DNA of 64,000 bases from Dipteris shenzhenensis (GCA_047967505.1 CM106538.1); one strand, 5' to 3'; shown: positions 35,146-47,345, counted from the stretch's first letter. Translations and numbers: made by a program. The notes: generated by a model from the letters alone, not told the origin.

Positions 35146-35429
35146 GTATCCAGTTACCGGTGATTTTTTTCGATAACCTACCTGATCACATTGTTTTCAT
35201 GCAACTTGGAAGAGTAATTAACGAACGTTAATAACCCATTAACACAAATGTAAAAATGTGATCATAATCCTTGATCTATTCTAAAGGCCTTCAATCTCAA
35301 CAAATTGTTCCATACATTTAGCTTAACTAAGGAGAAAGATAATTGAACAAGTATTTATTTTTCAATTGGGATATTCCATTGATTTGTTAAATGTAAAGGT
35401 GAGAGTGGCCAATTAAGCTTCAAATTTTC

Positions 35430-35510
35430 ATGCAAAGGAGGGACTTGAACTCAAGACATCCATTAGCCACTCATGATATCTTACCAAGAGACTACATGAA
35501 AATGTTGTGA
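35430..35510 (-). repeat. tRNA-derived SINE-like fragment
   Basis: On the minus strand the order is TAGTCTCTTGGTAAGATATC (A-box-like), then about 25 nt, then TTGAGTTCAAGTCCC (B box GTTCAAGTCC). These are internal RNA polymerase III promoter boxes as in plant tRNA-derived SINEs. It does not fold as a complete tRNA and the 3' tail is not defined. Confidence 0.55.
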
Positions 35511-35657
35511 AAGAACCAAGTGTGAAATACCCTCATAAGTAAGAGGGGAGGGACCCAGAGACCTCCTCGTTTATGGCTCTCCTTATTACCCCTCCCCTTG
35601 TCTTTCCATTCCTCCACTCCTCCCTTTTTCAATAACTAATACATTTGTGAATATTTT

Positions 35658-36393
35658 TGTAAGAAAATAATACGTCTGTGCTCAACAGATAACAAGATCT
35701 CATATGCAAGAGAGAAAACAAGATAGTATGGAGAATCAAAAATTTGATTACTATAAAACTCATACAATAGATGGCGCTGCCTCCCAACCGTGCACTCTTG
35801 TGAAAGAAGCTTCGATGGCATGCTAGAAAACAGTAGAAGACGGAGGCTGGATGCTAAGGAATCAGGGTTGCTGTAGCCAATGATAAAATGGGCTTCACGG
35901 GCTTGCTCTTATATAGCCACCAGTCATAGTCGGTTAGGCTCAATTGGGTGGTCGACCCAATCCGCCCAAAACGGTCGACTGGGGGTCGGTCCTGAAATAG
36001 TCCACCGACCATACGATAGAACCGGTGCGCAAAACAGAGCAACTAACCTACGGTTGCCATTGGGCCCACAGCCATCCGAGATCATCTGAGGCTCCAAACG
36101 GACCCCGCAACCCGAGAGTGGGCTGCCCCGGGAAATGCTCCATCTACCCTCAATGTGGTCAGTCAAGGGATGCCTTTCTACACTTGCATGTAGCCTAGTT
36201 GGCGGTGTGCCAACTCTATCTGAAGCCGTCCAGCCACCATCAGGCCACACATGGCCCCCATCTGGTGTCCAACAAACCAGGACCTACCGGATAACCGAGC
36301 TACTCAAATGCCTTCTCCTCATATGGGGGGCTTACAAGTAGAGTTAGCTGGTTCTTGCGTAGTTACATGAGAGTGAAGCATTGATATCTAACA
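35658..36393 (-). repeat. 3' LTR of array D/E
   Basis: 736 bp. A C-run at 36394 onward (polypurine tract GAGGGGGGG on the minus strand) follows it on the plus-strand map. Confidence 0.93.
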
Positions 36394-36423
36394 CCCCCCC
36401 TCAATGTCCACTCGCAAGTGAAC

Positions 36424-39400
36424 TTACTTTTTCGATCCAATGCCAAGTCGATGAAGATGCCTCTCCAGCAAGTCTCTTCCAAGAGCCTTCATGAAGATGT
36501 CCGCAGCATTCTCTATAGTTGGACAGTACACCAAGTCGACCTCTCTATCCATGATGAGCTTGCGTACAAAGTGATATTGAATCTCAATGTGTTTTGTGCG
36601 AGCATGGAACACCGGGTTCTTTGCAATCGCCATGCAACTCTGATTGTCACATGATAATTGTGTAGGATTCTTTTGCACTACACCCATGTCCCCCAAAATC
36701 CTCCTCAACCACACTGCCTCACAAGAAGCAAAGCATGTAGATATGTACTCAGCCTCGGTAGAAGAAAGAGCAACTGTGGGTTACTTCTTACTGACCCATG
36801 ACACAACTCCAGATCCAAGTGAGAAATAGTACCCTGTCATTGATCTCCTGCTGTCCACGTCTCCTACCCAATCCGAGTCATAGAATCCGGTCAAGATGTT
36901 GCCCTTGGTATAGGTGATGCCATAATCAAGTGTGCCTTTGATGTATTTCAACACCTACATCCCTGCCCTCCAATGGTTCTCATGGGGCTTATTGGAAAAC
37001 CTGCTTAGTACACCAATCACAAAACTGATGTCTGGCCGTTTGTTGCACAGGTAAATCAAGCTACCCACAAGCCTCCTATACTTCGCTTTGTCCACCAGTG
37101 GTGATGAATCCTCATTTCAGAGCGTCGCGTCAACCTCCATAGGGATACCAACTGTCTTGCACTCAGCCATGCCAAATGCCTTCAGTATCTCTCCAGCATA
37201 CTTTAGTTGTGAAATGAAGATCTGTTTCAGCTCCTGCCAAACTTCAATCCCTAAACAAAAATGCATCAGTCCGAGGTCTATCATTTCAAACTCTCTTCCT
37301 AGCAAATGCTTCGTTTGCGAGATCTTCTCTTCATGGTTCCCTGTTATGACAAGGTCATCCACATAAAGGACCACGATCATACACCTGCCTCCTTCTCTGA
37401 AGATATACAAATTTGCATTAGATGGGCTCCTCCTGAACCCGTTTTGCAGAAAGTAGGCATCAATTCGCTGGTACCATGCTCGTGGGGCCTGTTTCAACCT
37501 GTAAAGTGCCTTCTTCAGTTTGCAAACTTTACCTTCTGAACCGAGGATCTCAAAACCTAGTGGTTGTTCCACGTATACCTCCTCCTTGAGATCTCCATTC
37601 AGAAAGGTGGATTTCACATCCATCTGAAACACTGGCCAACTTCCCTGGGCAGCTAAAGCCAAAACACTGCAAATTGTAGGTAGTCGAGCTATGGGAGCAA
37701 AAGTATCTTGATAATCAAAACCATGTACCTGTGCAACTCCTTTTGCCACGAGCCAAGCCTTGTACTTATCCAACGTGCCGTCGGACTTGTACTTGGTCTT
37801 GTACACCCACTTGGTTCCGATTACCTTGCATTTTGGTGGTCGATCCACAAGGTCCCAAGTGTTGTTCTCATTATGGAGCCATATTCCGACTGCATAGCCT
37901 CCATCCACCTATCATCGCCCTATGCCTCTTCAAGACACTTGGGTTCATAAGCACGGATCACTTGTGTCATCAAAGCATAGTTGACCAAGTGTTCCTACGC
38001 CCTTCTTTGCTTCTCTAATCTCTTGGACCGATGGTGGTTCCTCCTCAATGGTTGGAGGTTCTCTGCCATCCAAAAGCTACTTTATCCACTTTGGGAATGG
38101 TCGTTGCTATTGTGGTTCTGTAGGCTCTTCTTCATCTTCTTTGTCTTGAGTCCTCCCAAGCACCATTGGGGGAGTTTGGTCTACTGTTGGTGGCGGTACT
38201 AGATGGATATCCTGGTCCTGGTTGTCTGGGAAGAAAGATCCTCCTCCAATTGATGCGGCTGTTCTGAGAAGACCACATCGCAACTTACAATTACCTTCTT
38301 GGTAATAGGTTTATAGAGATGGTAACCCTTTGCCTCTTCATTGTAGCCCAAGAAAATACACTTTCGACTCTTCGGTTCCCATTTGGTCCTGGTAGCATCA
38401 GGGAAATGCACAAAACAGTCACATCCAAAAACTCTAAAATGTGCAGCTGAAGGTTTCTTACCAGAAAAGGCTTGCAATGGAGTCATCCCATTCACAACCT
38501 TCGTGTAGCTACGATTGAGGATGTAAACCTTAGTGTTACATGCTTCAGCCCAGAAAGTCTTTGGAAAATCTTTCCCTTTCATCATACTCCGGCCCATTTC
38601 ACAGATGACGTGCATCTTGCGTTTTGCTACTCCATTTTGCTGTGATGTATGTGGTGGGGGTTTCTGCCTCTTGATCCCGTGACTTTTGCAATAACTTTCG
38701 AATTCAGTCGATGTGAACTCTCCACCTCTATTTGATCTCAGCTTCTTCACCTTTCTCGCCAATTCTTTCTCGACCATTACATGCCATTCCTTGAACATAC
38801 TGAAAGCCTCGTCTTTCGTCTTCAGGAAGTATATCCATATCCTTCTATTGTAGTCATCGATCAGAATCATGAAGTAGAAGGAACCACCCAAAGCTTCCAT
38901 CTCCATATTTTCGCAGAGGTCCATGTGAATGAGCTCTAGAGGAGCCTTTGCCCTGCTGGCCTCTTTAGGAAAGGGTTGCTGATGCTGCTTGCCCGTCATG
39001 CAAGCTTCATATACATCGGGCAGATCTAAAATTTCTGGTAGGTCTACAATCATTCCACTTTTATGCATGTCCTTCAAAGAACTAAGGTTTAGATGACCAA
39101 ACTTCTCATGCCATAGCTTGGTGTTCTTCACATCTGCTCGAGCACTGAAAACTGAGAGTTTGTAAATTTTGTTGCACCGTGTACCTTTACCAATGACCTT
39201 CCCTTGAAGATTAAGGATCTGTGCACCATTCTTATCGAATTAAAAACTTTGAGGTCCCGATCCATGATCGCAGAAATGGACAACAAGTTCCTTTTGATAT
39301 CTGGCACATAAAGAACATCGGACAACAGTTTTACAACTCCATTGACTTGAGAGCAATCATACCTTTTCCTTTTGTTGGACATTTTGCATCATTGTCGACT

Positions 39401-39500
39401 GCTACCATGATGTCATTTCCTACTGGCTATAGAGAGGTATACCAATCCTTCCAACTGGTCATGTGGCGCGATGCACCACTCTCAATGATCCAAGGTTCAT
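36424..39500 (-). pseudogene. copia pol remnant of unit D
   Basis: Protease at about 39475 reads IIESGASRHMTS, with Glu in place of the catalytic Asp of DSGA. The integrase frame 39131-38199 is open for 310 codons (KLWHEKFGHLNLSSLKDMHK, LIDDYNRRIWIYFLKTKDEA, PPPHTSQQNGVAKRKMH). The RT frame 37908-37117 is open for 263 codons with YVDDLVITG. RNase H is 36714-36424 ([20 protein letters not shown], ending LHRLGIGSKK). Frameshifts and stops separate the blocks. This is the best-preserved pol of its family in the window. Confidence 0.88.
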
Positions 39501-40531
39501 CTGCAGGTACATGAACTGCCTCCCTGCAAATCTCCTCAATTGCTACAAATAGCTCTATTGGTACTGCTTGCGCATTGTTGCTGGACTCTTTCTTGTCTCC
39601 ATTCTTCTCATCTGCAATCTTCTTTTGGCACTCATTCTGCTTTTGCCCTACCTTGTTGCAATAAAAGCACTTGATCTTCTTCTTTCTCTTTTTATCATAA
39701 GAAGAAGATGGGCTACCAGAGTCCTTACCCTTACCTTTCTTTGATCTGGTCCAGAAAGCCGAATCTTCTCTAGTCCTCATCTTTTGACACATCTCCTCCT
39801 CTAGAAGCATCGTGCTGAAATCCTCAAAGTTGAGGGGCGGATTTCTATTCTGCATATTCAGCGCCGTAACAAGACCGTCATACTGTGGTGGGAGAATCCG
39901 TATGCACCTTCGTGCTAGATTCTCGCTGGTGATGGTGATGCTAATCGCAGTCATCTGATCGCATAGATTCTTCACCCTGGTGATGAACTTCTCTGCCACT
40001 TCAGACTCGAACAATTTTTCATTCGCGAGTTGAGTCTCCAGATTGTGAATCTGCATCTGATTTGTGGTCTCGTACTGATTTTTCAAGACCGTCCATGCCT
40101 CCTCCGCTATGGTGACATGTTGAATTAATTCCATGACGGAATCACTAACACTACAGACAATAAAACACAGTGCATCTGTTTTTCTTCTTGTTCACGCAGT
40201 TGGTACTATCTATTGTCCTACATTGGTTGGATTCGGTCTCGGAACCAGCCTCACGTCCACCCCAGTAGCAGTGTCCCAAATCTCATATGCGCTTAGGATG
40301 GTGTTTATCTGCAGTTGGTACTATCTCATCTGCAGTTGGTACTATCTATTGTCCTACATTGGTTGGATTCGGTCTCGGAACCAGCCTCACGTCCACCCCA
40401 GTAGCAGTGTCCCAAAGCTCATATGCGCTTAGGATGGTGTTCATCTTGAATTTCCAGAGAGGATAGTTAGAGCCGTCCAACTTTCCACTTTCGTCGAACG
40501 GTGGGATTCATAGTCTTGTGGGATGGGCCAT
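39427..40531 (-). pseudogene. gag remnant of unit D
   Basis: The ATG is at 40531. The frame 40134-39427 is open for 235 codons with the Gag core (NLETQLANEKLFESEVAEKF) and a zinc knuckle CFYCNKVGQKQNEC in which the histidine is replaced by glutamine. Upstream, a block of ~120 bp (around GCAGTTGGTACTATCTATTG at about 40197 and 40332) is tandemly duplicated and disrupts the N-terminal part. Confidence 0.83.
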
Positions 40532-40601
40532 CTCTCACAATCTGCTCACAAACAGAAACACACTACCAAATCTTCTTGCTAGAGTCCAGGCTCTGATACC
40601 A

Positions 40602-41331
40602 GGTAAGAAAATAATACAATGTCTATGCTCAACAGATAACAGGATCTCGTATGCAAGAGAGAAAACAAGATAGTATGGAGAATCAAAAATTTAATTACTG
40701 TAGAGCTGATACAATAGATGGCGCTGCCTCCCAACCGTGCGCTCCTATGAAAGAAGCTTTGATGGCATGCCAGAAATAGTAGAAGATGGAGGCTGGATGC
40801 TAAGGAATCAAGGTTGCTGTAGCCAGTGATAAAATGGGCTTCACGGGTTTGCTCTTATATAACCACCAGTCGTAGTTAGTTAGGCTCAAGTGGGTGGCCC
40901 ACCCAGTCTTCCCAAAACGGTCAACTGGGGGTCGGTCCCAAAATAGGCCACCAACCATACGATAAAATCGGTGCGCAAAACAGAGCAACTAACTTACGGT
41001 CTCCATTCGGCCCACAGCCATCCGAGATCATCCAAGCTCGAAACGGGCCCCACAACTAGAGAGTGGGCTACCCCGGGAAATGCTCCATCCACCCTCAGTG
41101 CGGTCAATCAAGGGATGCATTCCCACACTTGCATGTAGCCTAGTTGGTGGTGTGCCAACTCTATCTGAAGCCGTGCAGCCATCAGGCCACACATGGCACC
41201 CATCTGGTGTCAAACTAGGACCTACCAGATAACCGAGCTACTCAAATGCCTTCTCCTCATATGGGGGCCTTACAAGTAGAGTTAGCTGGTTCCTGTGTAG
41301 TTACACGAGAGTGGAGACTTGATATCTAACA
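40602..41331 (-). repeat. shared middle LTR of array D/E
   Basis: 730 bp. It serves as 5' LTR for D (primer site at about 40589-40601) and 3' LTR for E (polypurine tract from 41332). Its terminal TG is mutated (plus strand AGGTAAG where others have ATGTAAG). Confidence 0.93.
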
Positions 41332-41338
41332 CCCCCCC

Positions 41339-44310
41339 TCAATGTCCACCCGCAAGTGAACTTACTTTTTCGGTCCAATGCCAAGTCGATGAAGATGCCT
41401 CTCTAGCAAGTCTCTTCCAAGAGCCTTCTTGGAAGATGTCCGCAGCATTCTCTGTAGTCAGACAATACACCAAGTCGACCTCTCCATCCATGACAAGCTC
41501 GCGTATAAAGTGATATTGAATCTCAATATGTTTTGTGCAAGCGTGGAACACCGGGTTCTTTGCAATCGCCATGCAACTCTGATTGTCACATGATAACTGT
41601 GTAGGCTTGTTTTCCACTGCACCCATGTCCCCCAAAATCCTCCTCAACCACACTGTCTCACAAGAAGCAAAGCATGTAGATTTGTACTCGACCTCGGTAG
41701 AAGAAAGAGCAACTGTGGGTTGCTTCTTGCTGACCCATGAAACAACTCCAGATCCAAGTGAGAGACAGTACCCTGTCATTGATCTCCTGCTGTCCACGTG
41801 TCCTGCCCAATCCGAGTCACAGAATCCTATCAAGATGTTGCCCTTGGTATAGGTGATGCCATAATCAAGTGTGCCTTTGATGTATTTCAGCACCCGCATC
41901 CCTGCCCTCCAATGGTTCTCTCGGGGCTTATTGGAAAACTTGCTTAGGACACCAGTCCCAAAACTGATGTCCGGCCGTGTGTTTCACAAGTAAATCAAGC
42001 TGCCCACAAGCCTTTTGTACTTCGCTTCATCCATATGGGTACCAACTATCTTGCACTCAGCCATGCCAAATGCCTTCAGTATCTCTCTAGCATACTTCAG
42101 CTATGAAATGAAGATCTGTTTCGGCGCCTGCCAAACTTCAATCCCCAAAAAAAAATGCATTAGTCCGAGGTCTGTCATTTCAAACTCTCTTCCTAGCAAA
42201 TGCTTCGTCTGTGAGATCTTCTCTTCATGGTTCCCTGCTATGACAAGGTCGTCCACATAAAGGACCACGATCATACACCTACCTCCTTCTCTATAGATAT
42301 GCAAATTTGCATTAGATGGGCTCCTCTTGAACCCGTTTTGTAGAAAGTAGGCATCAATTTGCTGGTACCACACTCGTGGGGCTTGTTTCAGCCCATAAAG
42401 TGCCTTCTTCAGTTTGCATACTTTACCTTTTGAACCGGGGATCTCAAAACGTGGTGGTTGTTCCACGTATACCTCCTCCTTGAGATCTCCATTCAAAAAG
42501 GCAGATTTCACATCCATCTGAAACACAGGCCAACTTCCTTGGGCAGCTAAATCCAAAACATTGCAAATTGTGGTTAGTTAAGCTGTGGGAGCAAAAGTAT
42601 CTTGATAATCAAAACCACATACCTGTACAACTCCTTTTGCCATGAGCCGAGCCTTGTACTTATCCAACGTGCCATCGGACTTGTACTTGGCCTTGTACAC
42701 CCACTTGCTTCTGATTACCTTGCATTTTGGTGGTCGATCCACAAGGTCCCAAGTGTTGTTCTTCATTATGGAGCCATATTCTGATTGCATAGCCTCCATC
42801 CACCTATCATCACCCTGTGTCTCTTCAAAACACTTGGGTTCATCAGCACGGATCACTTTTGTCATCAAAGCATAGTTGAACAAGTGTTCCTGTGCCCTTC
42901 TTTGCTCCTCTAATCTCTTGTACCGGCGGTGTTCGGATGGTTCCTCCTCAATGGCTGGAGGTCCTCTGCCATCTAAAAGCTGCTTTACCCACTTTGGGAA
43001 TGGCCGTTGCCATTGTGGTTCTTTAGGCTCTTCTTCATCTTCTTTGTCTTGAATCCTCCCAAGCACCGTTGGAGGAGTGCGGTCTGCTATTTGTGGTGGT
43101 ACGGGATGGATATCCTAGTCTTGGTTGTCTGGGAAGGAAGCGTCCTCCTCCAATTGAGGCGACTATTCTGAGAAGACCACATCGCGACTTACAATTATCT
43201 TCTTGGTAACAGGGTTATAGAGATGGTAACCCTTCGCCTCTTCACTATAGCCCAAGGAAATACACTTCCAGCTCTTTGGTTCCCATTTGGTCTTGGTAGC
43301 ATCAGGGACATGCACAAAACAGTCACATCCAAAAACTCTGAAATGTGCAGCTCAAGGTTTCTTACCTGAAAAGGCGTGTAGTGGAGTCATCCTATTCACA
43401 GCCTTCCTGTAGCTACGATTGAGAAGGTAAACTGTAGTGTTACATGCTTCAGCCTAGAAAGTCTTTGGCAAATCTTTCCCTTTCATCATACTCCGGCCCA
43501 TTTTGTAGATGACGTGCATCTTGCATTCTGCTACTCCATTTTGCTGTGATGTATGTGGCGGGGGTTTCTACCTCTTGATTCCGTGACTTTTACAGTAACT
43601 TTCGAATTCAGTCGATGTGAACTCTCCACCTCTGTCTGATCTCAGCTTCTTCACCTTCCTCCATGATTCTTTCTCGACCATTACATGCCATTCCTTGAAT
43701 CAAGTGAAAGCCTCGTCTTTCGTCTTCAGGAAGTATATCCATATCCTTCTAATGTAGTCATCGATCAGCGTCATGAAGTAGAAGGAACCACCCAAATCTT
43801 CCATCTCCATCTTTCCACAAAGGTCTGTGTGAACGAGCTCTAGAGGACCCTTTGCCCTGCTGGTCTCTTTAGGAAAGGGCTGCCGATGCTGCTTGCCCAT
43901 CATGCAAGCTTCACATACATCGGGTAGATCTGAAATTTCTGGTAGGTCTGCAATCATTCCACTTTTATGCATCTCCTTCAAAGAACTAAGGTTTAGATGA
44001 TCAACCTCTCATGCCACAGCTTAGTGTTCTTCACATTCGCTCAAGCACTGAAAGCTGAGAGTTCGTAAATGTTGTTGCACAGTGTTCCTTTACCAACGAC
44101 CTTTCCTTGAAGATCCAGGATCTGTGCACCATTGTTATCGAATTGAACTTTGAGGTCCTGATCCGTGATTGTAGAAACAAACAACAAGTTCCTCTTGATA
44201 TCTGGGACATAAAGAACATCGGACAACTGTTTTACAAATCCATCTGACTTGAGAGCAATCGTACCTTTTGCTTTTGCTGGACATTTTGCATCATTCATGA
44301 CTGCTACCAA
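41339..44310 (-). pseudogene. copia pol remnant of unit E
   Basis: Integrase piece 43981-43700, RT pieces 43066-42578 and 42556-42101 (MDVKSAFLNGDLKEEVYVEQ, YVDDLVIAG), RNase H 41899-41339 (SRRSMTGYCLSLGSGVVSWV) with a frameshift after ENAADIF. The start of protease is lost in the deletion that joins pol to gag at about 44313-44320. Confidence 0.85.
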
Positions 44311-44314
44311 GATA

Positions 44315-44509
44315 TCATACTATCTGTTGTCCTGCACTGGCTAGATCCGGTCTTAGAACCAGCCTCAAGTCCACCCTAGTAGCAGTGTCCCAAAGCTCAT
44401 ATGCGCTTAGGATGGTCTTCGTCTTGAACTTCCAGAGAGGATAGTTAGAGCCGTCCAACTTTCCACTTTCGCCAAACGGTGGGATTCGCAGTCTTGTGGG
44501 CTGGGCCAT
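44315..44509 (-). pseudogene. truncated gag of unit E
   Basis: Starts at ATG 44509 (MAQPTRLRIPPFGESGKLDG) and runs ~60 codons to SAGQQIV, then jumps into the sequence just after the protease motif. The zinc knuckle and most of Gag are deleted. Confidence 0.82.
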
Positions 44510-44579
44510 CTCTCTTAATCTACTCACAAATAGAAACACACTACCAAATCTTGTTGCTAGAGTCCAAGCTCTGATACCA

Positions 44580-45306
44580 TGTAAGAAAATAATACGTCTA
44601 TGCTCAACAGATAACAGGATTTCGTACGCAAGAGAGAAAACAAGATAGTATAGAGAATAAAAAATTTGATTACTGTAGAACTGATACAAGAGATGGCGCT
44701 GCCTCCCAACCATGCACTCGTGTGAAAGAAGCTTCGATGGCATGCCGGAGACAGTAGAAGACGGAGGCTAGATGCTAGGGAATCAGGGTTGTTGTAGCTA
44801 GTGATGAAATGGGCTTCACGGGCTTGCTATTATATAGCCACCACTCGTAGTCGGTTAGGCTCAATTGGATGGCCGACCCAGTCTGCCAAAAATGGTTGAC
44901 TAGGGGTCAGTCCCAAAATAGGCCACCGACCATACGATAGAACCGGTGTGCAAAACAGAGCAACTAACCTATGGTTACCGTTCGGCCCAGAGCCATCCGG
45001 GATCATCTGAGGCTCCAAATGGGCCCCAAAACCCGAGAGTGGTTACCCCGAGAAATGCTCCATCTACCCTCAGTGCGGTCAGTCAAGGGATGCCTTCCCA
45101 CACTTGCATGTAGCCTAGTTGGCGGTGTGCCAACTCTATCTGAAGCCGTCCAGCCATCAGGCCACACATGGCCCCCATCTGGTGTCAAACCAAGACTTAC
45201 TGGATAACTGAGGTAGTCAAATGCCTTCTCCTCATATGGGGGGCTTACAAGTAGAGTTAGCTAGTTCCCGCATAGTTACACGATAGTGGAGCATTGATAT
45301 TTGACA
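44580..45306 (-). repeat. 5' LTR of array D/E
   Basis: 727 bp, next to primer-binding site TGGTATCAGAGC (44568-44579, minus strand). The outer end reads TGTCAAATATCAATGC, a mutated form of TGTTAGATATC. Confidence 0.92.
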
Positions 45307-45311
45307 ATTTC

Positions 45312-45590
45312 AATGTGTATACCATTATATAAACTTCATTTGACATATGTTGGCTATCATACATTATGTATCTATCTTTTATCCTCTGCCTCCAACCCAT
45401 ACAACATCCACCCCATACATTATGTACCTATCTTTTACCCTGACACCCATACATTATGTGCTACCTATATTTTACTCCTCCACCTCCACCCCATACATTA
45501 TGTACCTATGTTTTACTACTTCTATATACTCTAGTTCACATTTACCTCCATAACCTCTGTCACAATTCACCATCTTTGTTTCTAGCTACA
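45312..45590. repeat. degenerate CATACATTATGTACCTATC repeats
   Basis: CCCATACATTATGT recurs at about 45358, 45411, 45448 and 45492 at intervals of about 37-53 bp, with TATCTTTTAYCCT between. Non-coding minisatellite-like DNA. Confidence 0.6.
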
Positions 45591-45599
45591 TCTCTATCT

Positions 45600-46440
45600 T
45601 CATCTTGGCCTTGACATTCACCTCAATGCTGTTCCTTCCTTTAGGGGCCCATCCCCTCCATGTTGCTTCCTGTTTCCTTGATTTGAGCTTCTTGATTGCA
45701 AGCTCGACCCTTCTTGGTCCTTTTTTGAAGGGGGCTAGTTCCTCCCTTCAGGCTCCTTTTCCTCATAGTTAGGCTCGAGCTTGGCCTTCTTCAATTTGAG
45801 CTCCTTGTCTTTTGCATTTTTGCCCAAATAGAAAATTGAGTTGGAGCATCTACTTTCTCATCATAGATAGCTATAGTAGGTAGGCACATTTGATCTATCC
45901 ATGACTTGGGCAATGGCAAATGACATTCTCTACATAGCAAACTTGCATGCATAAACACCCCAAAGAAAAGAATGTGCACAGGGTGGTAGCACACAGGCCA
46001 TTGGATCATGCAGTCATCTATGATGGGGATATGGCAGACCATGCATTTTGGACCCTACTACATAGTAGGATAGGCATCTGATTTAACTATTGCAGCTGTC
46101 AATACCACAATTTTACTCTATACATGATGAAGTTGCTTCTTGATTCCTTCTCCCTCATTCTAAGGTTGTGGATGTTCTCCTTCATCTCCTCCACTCTTTG
46201 CTCACTCTGTGCAACAGCTTCATCTGAATTCCTCAGTATCTATAGAAGCTACTTAAATTGCTAAAAAACATCAACATGGGTCGTTTCCAAGACTTCCACT
46301 CTTGACTCTAGCTTGGAACTCTCTCATGAGATGACAAACTTCTTTTCAAAGCTATCAAAAGCCATGGCAAGCTCGTGCACAACCCTATCGTAATCTTGTT
46401 GCAAGGTCTTGTAGCTTATTCTTTGAACTTCCAAAAATGT
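45600..46440 (-). pseudogene. decayed coiled-coil coding region
   Basis: Minus strand. A frame with several stops contains heptad-like sequence (SEQRVEEMKENIHNLRMREK; KTLQQDYDRVVHELAMAFDS). Another frame, 46042-45791, contains HASLLCRECHLPLPKSWIDQ. It lies directly downstream of the gypsy integrase fragment on the same strand and may be an extra or captured ORF of that element. Family not recognised. Confidence 0.3.
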
Positions 46441-46459
46441 TTTGAAAAGACAACCCCCA

Positions 46460-46881
46460 CCATGGCTGCTACAACAAGTTCCTTAGCTGCTGGACTTATG
46501 GGTCCAATAAAATCGATGCCCCATTTCTCAAAGGGCTGATCGGTTAAGATTTCGATTAAGGGCATCACATCCACTTTATGTGGTATTTGCACACGCTAGT
46601 AGGGGTCACACTACTTGATGAATTTGCCTGTCTCCAAAGAGAGTCGGCCACCAAAGGCCAACTTGGAGCACCTTACATGCTGTAATATCAGTGGCAAAAT
46701 GCCCTCTTGCAATTCTAGAGGGGGCTTCCTCAAGCACCTCTATGTATTCGTGCTTGCACACATATCTTTGCATGATGCCATTCTTGCCCACACGATATAG
46801 TTGGCCTGCAACAATTAGCTGATATGGTGTTGCGTCCTTAATGAGTTTCGCTTCATGATTTACTTTTAACACACTATTCAA
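46460..46881 (-). pseudogene. Ty3-gypsy integrase fragment
   Basis: Minus strand. Reads YQLIVAGQLYRVGKNGIMQR, then VLEEAPSRIARGHFATDITA and KVLQVGLWWPTLFGD, the zinc-binding H2C2 region of chromovirus/Ty3-gypsy integrase. The same strand continues, after a break, with LTDQPFEKWGIDFIGPISPA, the start of the catalytic core (D of WGIDFIGP). Stops interrupt it and no RT or LTRs were found. Confidence 0.8.
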
Positions 46882-46946
46882 AATTTTTGGACTTGTGTAA
46901 AGTCCAATTTGAGAAATGGACTAAAAAATAGTCCAAAAATTTTGAA
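46877..46946. repeat. perfect 16-bp inverted repeat (hairpin)
   Basis: TTCAAAATTTTTGGAC (46877-46892) pairs perfectly with GTCCAAAAATTTTGAA (46931-46946). Inner bases also pair (GTCCAATTT ... AAATGGAC). About 70 bp in all; a MITE-like or small hairpin feature at the edge of the gypsy fragment. Confidence 0.75.
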
Positions 46947-47035
46947 TATACTAGTAATGTTGTTTTTTGAACTAGATTTGCCAACTCAAAACAAAAGATT
47001 TAATGATTAAGTACTAAGATTATCAATGCATAACC

Positions 47036-47345
47036 AAATCTCTTACAAAGGTGGTCTACATAAACATCTTCATAACTTCACAAAAATCTCTTACAAAGTG
47101 GTCTACATAAACATCTTCATAACTTCTTGTGAATTGAGCTACTATCACCTAAGAACATCAATAGATGACCAATTCTCTTAGAAAGGTGGTGTAAATAAAC
47201 ACCTTTATGTATAAGTGGTGTGTACACACCTTTATGACCATTTCTTTTAGAAAGGTGGTGTACATAAAGCCCTTAGAAAGGTAGTGTAGATAAAACCTTT
47301 TATGTGTAAGTAGTGTACATATACACCACACTTGGTATTAAAAAA
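47036..47345. repeat. degenerate short tandem repeats (AAAGGTGGTSTACATAAACA)
   Basis: TCTTACAAAGGTGGTCTACA at 47041 recurs at about 47088, and looser versions (AGAAAGGTGGTGTAAATAAA, AGAAAGGTGGTGTACATAAA) continue to about 47340. Non-coding. Confidence 0.65.

Larger units (their letters stand above)
35658..45306 (-). mobile_element. compound copia array D/E: LTR-internal-LTR-internal-LTR
   Basis: Three same-orientation LTRs (35658-36393, 40602-41331, 44580-45306) enclose two internal regions of the B/C family. The outer flanks ATTTT (35653-35657) and ATTTC (45307-45311) match at 4 of 5 bases. No target duplication is seen around the middle LTR, which abuts a primer-binding site on one side and a polypurine tract on the other. 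This fits one insertion enlarged by unequal or ectopic LTR recombination better than two independent insertions. Confidence 0.9.
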
